From Lacticaseibacillus manihotivorans DSM 13343 = JCM 12514 (lineage in GTDB: Bacteria > Bacillota > Bacilli > Lactobacillales > Lactobacillaceae): DNA of 34,278 nt. Below the pieces are notes generated by a model that saw only the letters and a list, made by a program, of their open reading frames with translations, was not told the DNA's origin and did no database searches. The stretch spans positions 10,415 to 44,692 of the forward strand of contig NZ_AZEU01000045.1 in NCBI RefSeq assembly GCF_001435035.1, written 5' to 3'. This document shows, one piece after another, positions 26,115-32,910 of the stretch. A program made the position numbers and the translations under genes. Numbering within the stretch: the first letter of the stretch is position 1; every line of letters begins with the position of its first letter.

Positions 26115-26852
26115 ATGAAACTGACGATCCTCGGATATTTAGGTGGCTATCCTGACCACGGGATTGGCACCAGTGCTTATTTGGTGCAAAGTGGCGATTT
26201 TAATTTATTGATGGATGCCGGTAGCGGCGCGTTGCTCGCCTTGCAAAAAGTCTTGGATCCTAATTTATTGGATGCGGTGTTATTGACGCATTATCATCAT
26301 GATCACACCGCCGACTTTGGGGTCTTACAATATTATTATCAACTCCATTCTGGTGAAAAAAAGCACTTGCCATTGCCAGTGTATGGGCACACCAAAGATC
26401 CGTTGAACTTTGCGGCGTTGACGTTTGGTGATTTTACGAAAGGTTTGGGATACACCCAAGATACGACCTTAGATCTGGGGCCGTTCAAGTTAACGTTCTT
26501 GGAAACTGAACATCCAGTACCAGCCTTTGCGGTACGTATTCTTGAAAAAACTACCGGCAAAGTGTTGGTCAATACTTCTGATACGCGGGCCTTTGCCGGC
26601 TTGGCGCCATTTGCCAAAGATGCAGATTTGTTATTAGCGGATACGAATTTCTTGGCGGACAAGCCGGCACCGCGCTGGCATTTAACCGCGCCACAAGCGG
26701 GGGAATTGGCCAAGGATGCCAACGTCAAGCATCTGGTGTTGACCCACTTGCCGCAAGAATTACCACTTGATGTCTTGAAGCAACAAGCGCAAGCCACTGC
26801 TGGTGAACGTCAAGTCACATTGGCGTCAGAGCAAACCGCTTTTGATATCTAA
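26115..26852 (+). CDS. Metallo-beta-lactamase fold hydrolase (YhfI-like)
   Basis: 245 residues from the ATG at 26115; an ATG at 26106 overlaps the AAAGGATG ribosome binding site. The zinc-binding motif THYHHDH is at about residues 60-66. Further likely metal ligands are the His in ETEHPVPAFAVRI, the Asp in LLADTNFL and the His in VLTHLPQE. The tRNase Z-like arrangement resembles B. subtilis YhfI, whose substrate is unknown to me. It stands alone with a terminator after it. The assignment to the superfamily is firm; the substrate is not. Confidence 0.88.
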   Translation: MKLTILGYLGGYPDHGIGTSAYLVQSGDFNLLMDAGSGALLALQKVLDPNLLDAVLLTHYHHDHTADFGVLQYYYQLHSGEKKHLPLPVYGHTKDPLNFAALTFGDFTKGLGYTQDTTLDLGPFKLTFLETEHPVPAFAVRILEKTTGKVLVNTSDTRAFAGLAPFAKDADLLLADTNFLADKPAPRWHLTAPQAGELAKDANVKHLVLTHLPQELPLDVLKQQAQATAGERQVTLASEQTAFDI

Positions 26853-26875
26853 TACCTATAAAATAAATATCTAAT

Positions 26876-26912
26876 AATGCGTCTGTCAGAAAATGGCTGG
26901 CGCATTTTTATT
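26876..26912 (+). terminator. Terminator of the metallo-hydrolase gene
   Basis: AATGCG...CGCATT with inner CAG/CTG pairing, followed by a T-rich tract. Confidence 0.75.
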
Positions 26913-27018
26913 TATTTAACGCGGATTATACTTAGATTCCGTGTACATGTGCAAAATCGCACAGTTACATTATTTTTACATTAGTTCACTTTTATGAATG
27001 AAAAGTTTCTGAAAATGA

Positions 27019-27048
27019 TTGTTTTTTCGATATTACTTCGCATATAAT
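27019..27048 (+). promoter_or_regulatory. Promoter of the spx-like gene
   Basis: TTGTTT (27019-27024), an 18-bp spacer and a perfect TATAAT (27043-27048), in AT-rich sequence. Confidence 0.75.
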
Positions 27049-27091
27049 TAAACATATAGAAACCGCATTCAAAATTAAAGGAGTGATACTT

Positions 27092-27493
27092 ATGGCGGTC
27101 ACCTTATATACTTCCACTGGTTGCACCTCCAGCCGCAAAGCGCGTGCGTGGCTTGAAGACAATCACATTCCGTTTATTGAACGCAATTTAGATACTGATC
27201 GGCTTTCCCAAGCAGAAGTGCAACATTTGTTGGTGCTATCAGAACGCGGCTTTGATGATATTCTCTCGGTGCGCTCCAAAGCCTACCTGCGTTTAGGGAT
27301 CACGACGGATGATTTAACCACGGTTCAAATGATCAATTTGATCATTCGCGAACCCCATTTACTGCGTCGACCGATCATTGTCGATGAACGTCGCGTACAA
27401 ATTGGTTTTCACCCTGATGAGATCCGCCGTTTTTTGCCGCGGGATGTGCGCGCAATGGCTTTGCAACAAGCTCAACTCTTAGCCGGATTTTAG
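27092..27493 (+). CDS. spx: Spx/ArsC family regulator with CXXS motif
   Basis: 133 residues from the ATG at 27092 (AAAGGAG upstream). Spx proteins bind the RNA polymerase alpha subunit and switch on thiol-stress genes. The thioredoxin-like ArsC fold is clear: TLYTSTGCTSSRKARAWLE at the N-terminus, then RRPIIVDERRVQIGFHPDEIRRFLPR, which is typical of Spx rather than true arsenate reductases. The usual redox switch CXXC is here C11-T-S-S14, so it cannot form the intramolecular disulfide. Lactobacilli carry several Spx paralogues, and this would be a redox-insensitive type. mecA follows after structured elements 3a and 3b. No ordinary terminator follows it. Confidence 0.85.
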   Translation: MAVTLYTSTGCTSSRKARAWLEDNHIPFIERNLDTDRLSQAEVQHLLVLSERGFDDILSVRSKAYLRLGITTDDLTTVQMINLIIREPHLLRRPIIVDERRVQIGFHPDEIRRFLPRDVRAMALQQAQLLAGF

Positions 27494-27519
27494 GGAGGCG
27501 AGAACCATTAATCATACTG

Positions 27520-27886
27520 GACCGAGTGGCTGAGACGGTAATCGTCTTGGTCACTTTTGATATCCGGCATCGATAGTGTCTCATACCGCTATCAGGTGCC
27601 AGTGGTACACTCCAGACCCATTCGGAACTGAAATCATCTTTCGTGGCCGGCCGGCTCCAGAAATCGGCACAAACCGCCGATGTTCTTCTGCCTAAATTTC
27701 GAGCCAAGAAAACCACTTGTCTTGAAATTTGCCTGAAATATTAGCTGAGCCAGAAGCCCACTGTCTCAACTAGTATTTCTGCCACGTTCGATGATTTCAG
27801 TTCCTCCATGGGTCTTACGTGTACCACTGGCACCTGATGGCCACGCAATGCGTGATGCCAACGTTGATATGACACTCGGTAAGGTC
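27520..27886 (-). repeat. Multi-branched structured element, copy 3a (type A)
   Basis: The closing stem pairs 27590-27647 with 27781-27839, with internal loops TCC/TAC (27611-27613 with 27816-27818), TC/TCC and TTT/TTC. Outer pairings are 27566-27571 with 27854-27859, and GACCGAGTG (27520) with CACTCGGTAAGGTC (ends 27886). HP1 is 27653-27692 with loop ACAAACC (27669-27675) and a TCC/TCT internal loop. HP2 is 27694-27730 with CC/GT internal loop and loop AAAACCA. HP3 is closed by GAAATA (27735-27740) and TATTTC (27774-27779). Hairpin order and loops match copies 1a and 2. Strand is inferred from the purine-rich internal loops. Confidence 0.85.
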
Positions 27887-27922
27887 AGCGTGTTTAATTT
27901 GTAATCTAGTCATATCTGACGA

Positions 27923-28112
27923 GAAAAGCTGTGAGCGGAGATAACAAGTGCGGAGGCGGGCTGGGCATCAGCCGTGGGGCTCTTAGCGGTTTACCGCGTA
28001 GAGCCCAGCGAGAAGCAAATCCACTCGCGGTTTTTGCGAGTGATCCGACGAGCGTCATTGCGTTCCATGATCAGCCCGCCGGAGTACTTTTTGTCGGAGC
28101 TCACAGCTTTTC
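27923..28112 (+). repeat. Multi-branched structured element, copy 3b (type B)
   Basis: The closing stem is GAAAAGCTGTGAGC (27923-27936) with its exact complement at 28099-28112. GGA/GGA, a 12-bp helix, a second GGA/GGA, and GGCGGGCTG/CAGCCCGCC follow. The two symmetric loops are 27937-27939 with 28096-28098, and 27952-27954 with 28081-28083. Inside are the hairpins 27977-28006 (loop TTTA, core GCGG/CCGC) and 28022-28042 (CACTCGC, loop GGTTTTT, GCGAGTG). The GGTTTTT loop is the exact complement of the AAAAACC loop in copy 2, so this copy is in the opposite orientation to type A. An 84-codon open frame crossing it (27931-28185) lacks a ribosome binding site. Confidence 0.85.
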
Positions 28113-28230
28113 GGGCCGCAAGGCTTATTGGTATAACTGGTTAGAAGATGAAATAGATACTTACGATGCTAGACGGCAATTGTGATCAAGGCGTGACAAG
28201 TGACAGGAATTTTTTGCATTAAGAAACTCA

Positions 28231-28258
28231 TTGCTGTACACTGGCGTAATGTTATAAT
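28231..28258 (+). promoter_or_regulatory. mecA promoter
   Basis: TTGCTG (28231-28236), a 16-bp spacer and TATAAT (28253-28258), about 47 bases before the mecA start. Confidence 0.8.
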
Positions 28259-28304
28259 GTCAGTAGTTGACGAATTGATTCGTTTGAAGTGAGGTGCAGC
28301 AATC

Positions 28305-28976
28305 ATGAAAATGGAACGCATCGACGATAACACGATCCGCGTTTTGTTAGGCAACGACGACTTGGCACAGCGCGGCATCACCGTGTTGGACTTGCTCGGA
28401 AACCATGACCAAATTGAAAGTTTCTTCTATAGTATCTTGGATGAAGTCGATGAAGATCACAGCTTTTCTAGTAATGCAGCTGTGACCTTCCAAGTGATGC
28501 CTAGCCAAGCAGGCTTGGAGCTTTTGATCAGCAAAAATGTTGGAGATCAAGAAACTGATGACCCAGATGGCTTAGATGATCCCCAAGATGTGCCAGATTT
28601 TATTCGCCGCCAATTGATGGCGACAGATACGCCGGATGATCATGCTGCGGTGGATGAAGGTAGCTTCATCGATGCAGATGGCACCAAGCTTCACGAAACC
28701 GTCTTGAAGTTAGCCAGTTTTGAAGATCTGATCAGCATGGCCAAAATTTTGCGCTTAGAAGGGGCTTCTAGCGACTTGTATCAATATCAAGGCGACTATT
28801 ATTTGGTGTTGACCTTCTATCACAACCAAATTTCTGATCAAGAAATGCGCGATCAGTTAGCGGTGGCAATGGAATATGGCGACAAAGCCACAGTTTCATC
28901 AGCAAAGCTTTCTGAATATGGCAACCATGTGATGGCTACCAGTGCATTGGAAACCGCGCGTTACTATTTCAAATAA
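28305..28976 (+). CDS. mecA: Adaptor protein MecA
   Basis: 223 residues, normal for the family. MecA delivers substrates to the ClpC-ClpP protease; in B. subtilis these include ComK. The N-terminal substrate-binding region begins MKMERIDDNTIRVLLGNDDLAQRGI. An acidic linker (about 80-125, rich in Asp) joins it to the C-terminal ClpC-binding domain, recognisable by KLASFEDLISMAKIL and the stretch LYQYQGDYYLVLTF. The start has GAGGTG upstream. Having spx just upstream is a familiar arrangement in Firmicutes; here it is interrupted by about 0.7 kb of structured repeat. Confidence 0.94.
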   Translation: MKMERIDDNTIRVLLGNDDLAQRGITVLDLLGNHDQIESFFYSILDEVDEDHSFSSNAAVTFQVMPSQAGLELLISKNVGDQETDDPDGLDDPQDVPDFIRRQLMATDTPDDHAAVDEGSFIDADGTKLHETVLKLASFEDLISMAKILRLEGASSDLYQYQGDYYLVLTFYHNQISDQEMRDQLAVAMEYGDKATVSSAKLSEYGNHVMATSALETARYYFK

Positions 28977-28984
28977 AATCATCG

Positions 28985-29014
28985 AACGACAGGCGCAAAA
29001 TGCTTGTCGTTTTT
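28985..29014 (+). terminator. mecA terminator
   Basis: AACGACA...TGTCGTT followed by a T-run, 9 bases after the stop codon. Confidence 0.8.
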
Positions 29015-29020
29015 GATTAC

Positions 29021-29044
29021 AAAAAAACAGGCCTCAGCCTGTTT
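29021..29044 (-). terminator. pyrD terminator
   Basis: On minus, AAACAGGC-TGAG-GCCTGTTT followed by T-run, just after the pyrD stop. Confidence 0.85.
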
Positions 29045-29053
29045 GTCTACACA

Positions 29054-29995
29054 TTATTGGATAGTTTGGAGTTTGCCGCGAAAATCGTCAAGCGTGGTGT
29101 AGCCTTTTTCAGCCATCACAGCTTCGAGCTCGTGATTCAAGCGGTCAAAGCACGCGACGCCTTCCACTTGTAAAACCGTTCCGAGTTGTACCATGTCTGC
29201 GCCGCAAAGAATTAAATCATACACGTCACGGCCGGTGGTGACCCCACCAGTGCCAATGATCGCAATGTCGTCGCGCAAGCGTTGGCGGAAGGCGCGGACG
29301 TTGGCTAAGGCAATCGGTTTAGCATAAGCGCCACCGATGCCGCCAAAGCCGCCTTTTGGTCGGATCAACGCCGTGTCAGTGGCAGGGTCGATCATCAAGC
29401 CGTTACCTAAAGAGTTGATCGAGTTGATGAACGTCAATGGGAAACGATTCAGTAGCGCCGCCATTTGATCGAATTGTGCGAGATCAAAGAATGGTGGCAG
29501 CTTCACGCCGGCTGGCTTGGTAAAGATTTTGAATAAGTCGGTGAGGATCTGCTCAGTGGTATCAAAATCATAAGCAATTTGCGGCTTGCCGGGCACGTTG
29601 GGACAAGAGAGGTTGAATTCGGTCAAGCCGTTAAAATCGCTGGCTTGGATTTTTTCTGCCAACAACGTGTAATCTGATGGGCTCATGCCGGAAACCGAAA
29701 GGAAAATGGGGTGATCGGGGTGCTTGGCCTGAAAGTCTAAAGCATAATCGAGATAATAATCGATCCCGTTGTTCGGCAAGCCCATGGAGTTGATGCTGCC
29801 AAGTTCCAATTGGTGGTAGCGCGGTTCAGGATTGCCAACGCGGGCATTAGGCGTGCCGGATTTGGTCACAAAGCTGCCGGCAGGACTGGCGTAAAGCTCA
29901 TCCAATTCTTGCGTGGTCATGCAGTGCACGCCGCTGGCATTCATCAAAACATTATCGAAGTGAAAATTTTGGATCGAAGAGGCTAAACTCGTCAA
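29054..29995 (-). CDS. pyrD: Dihydroorotate dehydrogenase, class 1A
   Basis: 313 residues from a TTG start at 29995, the usual size of class 1A enzymes (about 311). They oxidise dihydroorotate to orotate in pyrimidine synthesis using fumarate, in the cytosol. The start choice rests on AAAGGAG 8 bases upstream and on the N-terminus [19 protein letters not shown]. An open frame continues about 93 codons further upstream but has no supported start and crosses the neighbour's terminator. Signatures are [10 protein letters not shown], the catalytic cysteine in [14 protein letters not shown], the stretch [18 protein letters not shown] and [12 protein letters not shown]. It is a single gene, away from the rest of a pyr operon. 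Confidence 0.94.
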   Translation of the reverse strand: MTSLASSIQNFHFDNVLMNASGVHCMTTQELDELYASPAGSFVTKSGTPNARVGNPEPRYHQLELGSINSMGLPNNGIDYYLDYALDFQAKHPDHPIFLSVSGMSPSDYTLLAEKIQASDFNGLTEFNLSCPNVPGKPQIAYDFDTTEQILTDLFKIFTKPAGVKLPPFFDLAQFDQMAALLNRFPLTFINSINSLGNGLMIDPATDTALIRPKGGFGGIGGAYAKPIALANVRAFRQRLRDDIAIIGTGGVTTGRDVYDLILCGADMVQLGTVLQVEGVACFDRLNHELEAVMAEKGYTTLDDFRGKLQTIQ

Positions 29996-30022
29996 CTCGG
30001 ACACTCCTTTGAGGTTGATGTC

Positions 30023-30078
30023 CATCTGACCTGCTGTCAGATGTAGACCTTGGCAAATATTAAACCACATCTTGCCAA
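30023..30078 (-). promoter_or_regulatory. Inverted repeats in the pyrD leader
   Basis: CATCTGAC-N5-GTCAGATG (30023-30043) is a perfect 8-bp stem in the leader, about 28 bases before the start. Upstream, TTGGCAA-N15-TTGCCAA (30050-30078) spans an AT-rich stretch that could hold the -10. Neither matches the PyrR RNA-binding consensus I know. A leader-based or protein-based control is possible. Confidence 0.4.
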
Positions 30079-30102
30079 CTTTGACTAGTAATTTGCGGAT
30101 TA

Positions 30103-30133
30103 AAAAAGCCGAAACATTTTGAATGTTCGGCTT
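30103..30133 (-). terminator. Terminator of the HicB-like gene
   Basis: On minus, AAGCCGAACATTC...GTTTCGGCTT with T-run, separating it from pyrD. Confidence 0.85.
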
Positions 30134-30143
30134 CTCTCTCATA

Positions 30144-30542
30144 TTAGGAATTGGCTGCTTCGCGCGCTTTGTTTTGATGATGCACGAGTTTGGCCAATTG
30201 GCTAGCTTTGCGGCGAATTTCTGCTGGTGGTGCTTGCGGTAAGGTGAAGTGGGTGACCATTTTATGCGGGTCAAAGTCTGGGGTCACACTGACCAGTGAA
30301 TAAAACACATTATCCGCTTTAGCAGCCGGTAATGTGGCGTGGGTGTAGGCAGTTAAGGCGGCTTCGTCTTTTGGTAAGTGGCTTAAAAAGTCGGCTAGCA
30401 CGCGGTAGGAGTAATAGACGGCTTCTTCATAGGTCGCCCCAACCGCTTGCGCTTGGGGGATATTTACAAAACTGATTTCGTAGCCGTGCGCGGTTTCTTC
30501 ATTGCGCGCGGCGAAATAATAACGTCGGGTTTTGTCTGCCAT
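30144..30542 (-). CDS. HicB-like antitoxin-fold protein, orphan
   Basis: 132 residues from the ATG at 30542 (AAAGGAG 8 bases upstream); an upstream in-frame ATG at 30578 has less support. Residues 6-52 ([47 protein letters not shown]) have the HicB shape: a strand, a glycine-tyrosine turn, a strand ending in a Pro, then a helix with EEA. No HicA toxin-sized frame is adjacent, so it is probably not an active toxin-antitoxin pair. The basic C-terminus (about 108-132) has no clear DNA-binding motif. The fold is inferred from pattern only. Confidence 0.7.
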   Translation of the reverse strand: MADKTRRYYFAARNEETAHGYEISFVNIPQAQAVGATYEEAVYYSYRVLADFLSHLPKDEAALTAYTHATLPAAKADNVFYSLVSVTPDFDPHKMVTHFTLPQAPPAEIRRKASQLAKLVHHQNKAREAANS

Positions 30543-30603
30543 GATCGTCACTCCTTTGGATCGCTTAGCTTTTGGCATAGCGAAATGATAGTTTCTGCAT
30601 ACT

Positions 30604-30631
30604 ATTATAGCACGGTTAAAATTATGAGCAA
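30604..30631 (-). promoter_or_regulatory. Promoter of the HicB-like gene
   Basis: On minus, TTGCTC (30626-30631), a 16-bp spacer and TATAAT (30604-30609), with the extended motif TGC before the -10. Confidence 0.75.
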
Positions 30632-30790
30632 GTATATGAGTAAATTTTAATATTAACAGGAATTCTATGTTTTTGATGCAGGTGTTAACGACGGGTAAAC
30701 ACGGGTTGTTTGCTGACTAAAAGTGCCAATACTTTCCATTGGATGTCAACTGCATGTTTTTGCAAAATAGTGGATTTGTGAAATTTCCCC

Positions 30791-30819
30791 TTGTCAAACG
30801 ATCGCCTGCTTGCTATACT
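30791..30819 (+). promoter_or_regulatory. tRNA-Gly promoter
   Basis: TTGTCA (30791-30796), exactly 17 bp and TATACT (30814-30819), ending 13 bases before the tRNA. This is a strong consensus promoter. The stretch 30640-30785 shows nothing else I can support. Confidence 0.9.
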
Positions 30820-30832
30820 AATAAACGTTGTT

Positions 30833-30903
30833 GCGGTTGTAGTTTAGTGGTAAAACTCCAGCTTCCCAAGCTGGCGTCGCGAGTTCGATTCTCGTCAACC
30901 GCT
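30833..30903 (+). tRNA. tRNA-Gly (anticodon CCC)
   Basis: A full cloverleaf in 71 nt. The acceptor stem is GCGGTTG/CAACCGC with discriminator T, and the D-stem is GTTT/AAAC. The anticodon stem CCAGC/GCTGG encloses loop TTCCCAA (anticodon CCC at 30865-30867), and the T-arm is CGAG-TTCGATT-CTCG. The CCA end is not encoded. The tRNA has its own promoter and terminator. Confidence 0.97.
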
Positions 30904-30907
30904 GCAG

Positions 30908-30936
30908 AACTGACGCGAGCATCGCGTCAGTTTTTT
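30908..30936 (+). terminator. tRNA-Gly terminator
   Basis: AACTGACGCGA-GCA-TCGCGTCAGTT, a perfect 11-bp stem with T-run, 4 bases after the tRNA. Confidence 0.9.
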
Positions 30937-30944
30937 AATTTATC

Positions 30945-31116
30945 AGGAAGATCCTAGCGATACCGGTTCAGTGAAGCTGCGGGTGGTGTGAGCAGTTACG
31001 GTCGCTAGAGGCGCACCTGTGTGAACAGTTCAATATCGAGTGGACAATTTGTCAATGAGAGTGGTACCGCGGGGAAACTCGTCTCTTGCAGAATTTTTGC
31101 AAAAGACGAGTTTTTT
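30945..31116 (+). promoter_or_regulatory. T-box riboswitch leader of argS (compact)
   Basis: The T-box core TGGTACCGCG is at 31062-31071, where TGGT would pair with an uncharged tRNA ending ACCA. A terminator follows at 31076-31116 (AACTCGTCT...AGACGAGTT plus T6), so uncharged tRNA-Arg should favour read-through into argS. A stem I candidate is CTAGCG with CGCTAG (30954-30959 with 31002-31007), enclosing a GGGTGGTG loop. Only about 125 bases separate the upstream tRNA terminator from the T-box, which is short for this class. I could not assign the arginine specifier codon with confidence, and no separate promoter is obvious. Confidence 0.85.
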
Positions 31117-31138
31117 CGTATTCAAGGAGGAAAAAATT

Positions 31139-32821
31139 ATGGACTTCAAACAACAAGTCGTATCAGCATTGAGTGCAGCGACCGGTGACGATTTAAGTGC
31201 AGACCAAATCGCCCAATTATTGGAAACCCCAAAAACATCTGATTTAGGCGACTATGCTTTCCCAACCTTTGCGTTGGCCAAGGTTTATCACAAAGCGCCT
31301 AAGATGATTGCTGCAGACTTGGTCGAAAAAATCGACGCTAAGCCTTTTGAAGCAGTTAAAGCAGTCGGTGGCTACGTCAACTTCTTCTTAGACAAAGTCA
31401 GCTTTGCTCATGACACCCTGACCAGCATTGCGGACGATCCAGAACACTACGGCGATTTGCAATTAGGTGCCGGCAATGTCCCAATCGACATGTCCAGCCC
31501 TAACATTGCCAAGCCAATGTCCATGGGTCACTTGCGCTCGACGGTGATCGGCAATGCCTTGGCCAACATTTTGACCAAAGTGGGTTACTCCCCAATTAAG
31601 ATCAACCACTTAGGCGACTGGGGCACCCAATTCGGGAAGCTGATCGTGGCTTATCGCAAGTGGGGTTCTGAAGCCGACGTCAAAAAAGACCCGATCCACT
31701 ACTTAGTGAAATATTATGTGCAATTCCACGAAGAAGCTGAATCCGACCCCTCTTTGGATGACCAAGCCCGCGCCGTATTCAAACAACTTGAAGATGGCGA
31801 TCCAGAAGTGCACCAATTGTGGTCATGGTTCCGTGAAGAATCCTTGAAAGAATTCACCCGCATTTATGACATGCTTGGCGTGAAGTTTGATTCCTTCAAT
31901 GGGGAAGCTTTCTACAACGATAAAATGGATGGCGTGGTCAACGAACTTGAAGACAAGCACTTGTTGAAGTCTTCTCAAGGCGCTGAAATCGTCGACCTGG
32001 AAAAATACGACTTAAACCCAGCCTTGATCAAAAAGTCTGACGGTGCCACGCTTTACATGACCCGTGACTTGGCTGCGGCGTTCTACCGTCACAACGAATA
32101 CAACTTTGTCCAAAGCCTGTATGTCGTCGGCAACGAACAACGCGAACACTTCGACCAACTTAAAGCCGTTATCAAAGAAATGGGCTATGACTGGGCGGAT
32201 GATATCCATCATATTCCATTTGGCTTGATCACTTCTGGTGGTAAGAAGTTGTCCACTCGTAAAGGCAATATCATTTTACTGGAAAAAGTCCTCAATGATG
32301 CCATCGAATTGGCTAAGAAACAAATCGCTGAAAAGCATCCTGACTTGGCCAACGCTGACAAGGTTGCGCACCAAGTCGGTGTCGGTGCCGTGATCTTCCA
32401 TGATTTGAAGAACGAACGTTTAGATTCCTTTGACTTCAACTTGGAAGAAGTCGTGCGCTTTGAAGGCGAAACTGGCCCTTATGTGCAATACACCAACGCG
32501 CGGGCTAACAGTATTTTGCGCAAGACGGACACACAACCTGCCGCAGACGTGGCGTTGACAGATCCGGCTGCTTGGGATGTGCTCAAAGCGTTAGGCGATT
32601 ATCCAAACGTGATCGCGCGCGCTGCTAAAGCTTACGAACCTTCTGTGATCGCTAAGTATGCGTTGAAACTCGCCAAAGCCTTCAACAAATACTACGCTAA
32701 CTCCAAAGTCTTGGTCGATGATGCCGAATTACCAGCTCGTTTGGCCATGGTCAAAGCCGTCAGCACCATTTTGACTTCTGCCTTGGCTTTGCTTGGCGTT
32801 GAAGCCCCAGCTGAAATGTAA
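31139..32821 (+). CDS. argS: Arginyl-tRNA synthetase
   Basis: 560 residues from the ATG at 31139 (AAGGAGG upstream), normal for ArgRS. The open frame runs back to 31040 through the T-box leader, but that part is not coding. The class I HIGH-type motif is in SPNIAKPMSMGHLRSTVIGNAL, with MGHLR for HIGH. The KMSKS-like loop is GGKKLSTRKG, and the C-terminal anticodon-binding DALR-type domain ends in LLGVEAPAEM. An N-terminal Arg-specific domain covers about 1-110. T-box attenuation couples expression to tRNA-Arg charging. argR follows under its own operator, so arginine status controls both genes. Confidence 0.97.
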   Translation: MDFKQQVVSALSAATGDDLSADQIAQLLETPKTSDLGDYAFPTFALAKVYHKAPKMIAADLVEKIDAKPFEAVKAVGGYVNFFLDKVSFAHDTLTSIADDPEHYGDLQLGAGNVPIDMSSPNIAKPMSMGHLRSTVIGNALANILTKVGYSPIKINHLGDWGTQFGKLIVAYRKWGSEADVKKDPIHYLVKYYVQFHEEAESDPSLDDQARAVFKQLEDGDPEVHQLWSWFREESLKEFTRIYDMLGVKFDSFNGEAFYNDKMDGVVNELEDKHLLKSSQGAEIVDLEKYDLNPALIKKSDGATLYMTRDLAAAFYRHNEYNFVQSLYVVGNEQREHFDQLKAVIKEMGYDWADDIHHIPFGLITSGGKKLSTRKGNIILLEKVLNDAIELAKKQIAEKHPDLANADKVAHQVGVGAVIFHDLKNERLDSFDFNLEEVVRFEGETGPYVQYTNARANSILRKTDTQPAADVALTDPAAWDVLKALGDYPNVIARAAKAYEPSVIAKYALKLAKAFNKYYANSKVLVDDAELPARLAMVKAVSTILTSALALLGVEAPAEM

Positions 32822-32828
32822 TTTGAGG

Positions 32829-32860
32829 AATACCCGTTCACGGCGAACGGGTATTTTTTT
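32829..32860 (+). terminator. argS terminator
   Basis: AATACCCGTTC/GAACGGGTATT with T7, 7 bases after the stop. Confidence 0.92.
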
Positions 32861-32870
32861 CGGTATTCGT

Positions 32871-32897
32871 GTGCTACAATATGCATAGATATTCATC
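32871..32897 (+). promoter_or_regulatory. argR promoter with overlapping ARG box
   Basis: An extended -10 TGC-TACAAT (32875-32880) is followed by TATGCATAGATATTCATC at 32880-32897. This fits the ARG-box consensus TNTGNATWWWWATNCANA at all but two defined positions. The box covers the transcript start, so ArgR is likely to repress its own gene. Confidence 0.65.
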
Positions 32898-32910
32898 AGG
32901 AGGGTCATTC

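Noticed and set aside
27520-28112. CRISPR array
   Set aside because: No regularly spaced identical direct repeats; similarity between copies is in fold and loops, not in a repeated unit with spacers.
27931-28185. 84-codon open frame through structured copy 3b
   Set aside because: No ribosome binding site, and most of it lies in paired arms. The last ~25 codons look somewhat protein-like, so a gene remnant cannot be fully excluded.
29054-30274. 406-residue form of pyrD
   Set aside because: The extension crosses the terminator of the neighbouring gene; the TTG at 29995 has a strong ribosome binding site and gives the family length.
30144-30542. Complete HicAB toxin-antitoxin pair
   Set aside because: No small HicA-like frame is adjacent on either side; only the HicB-like fold is present.
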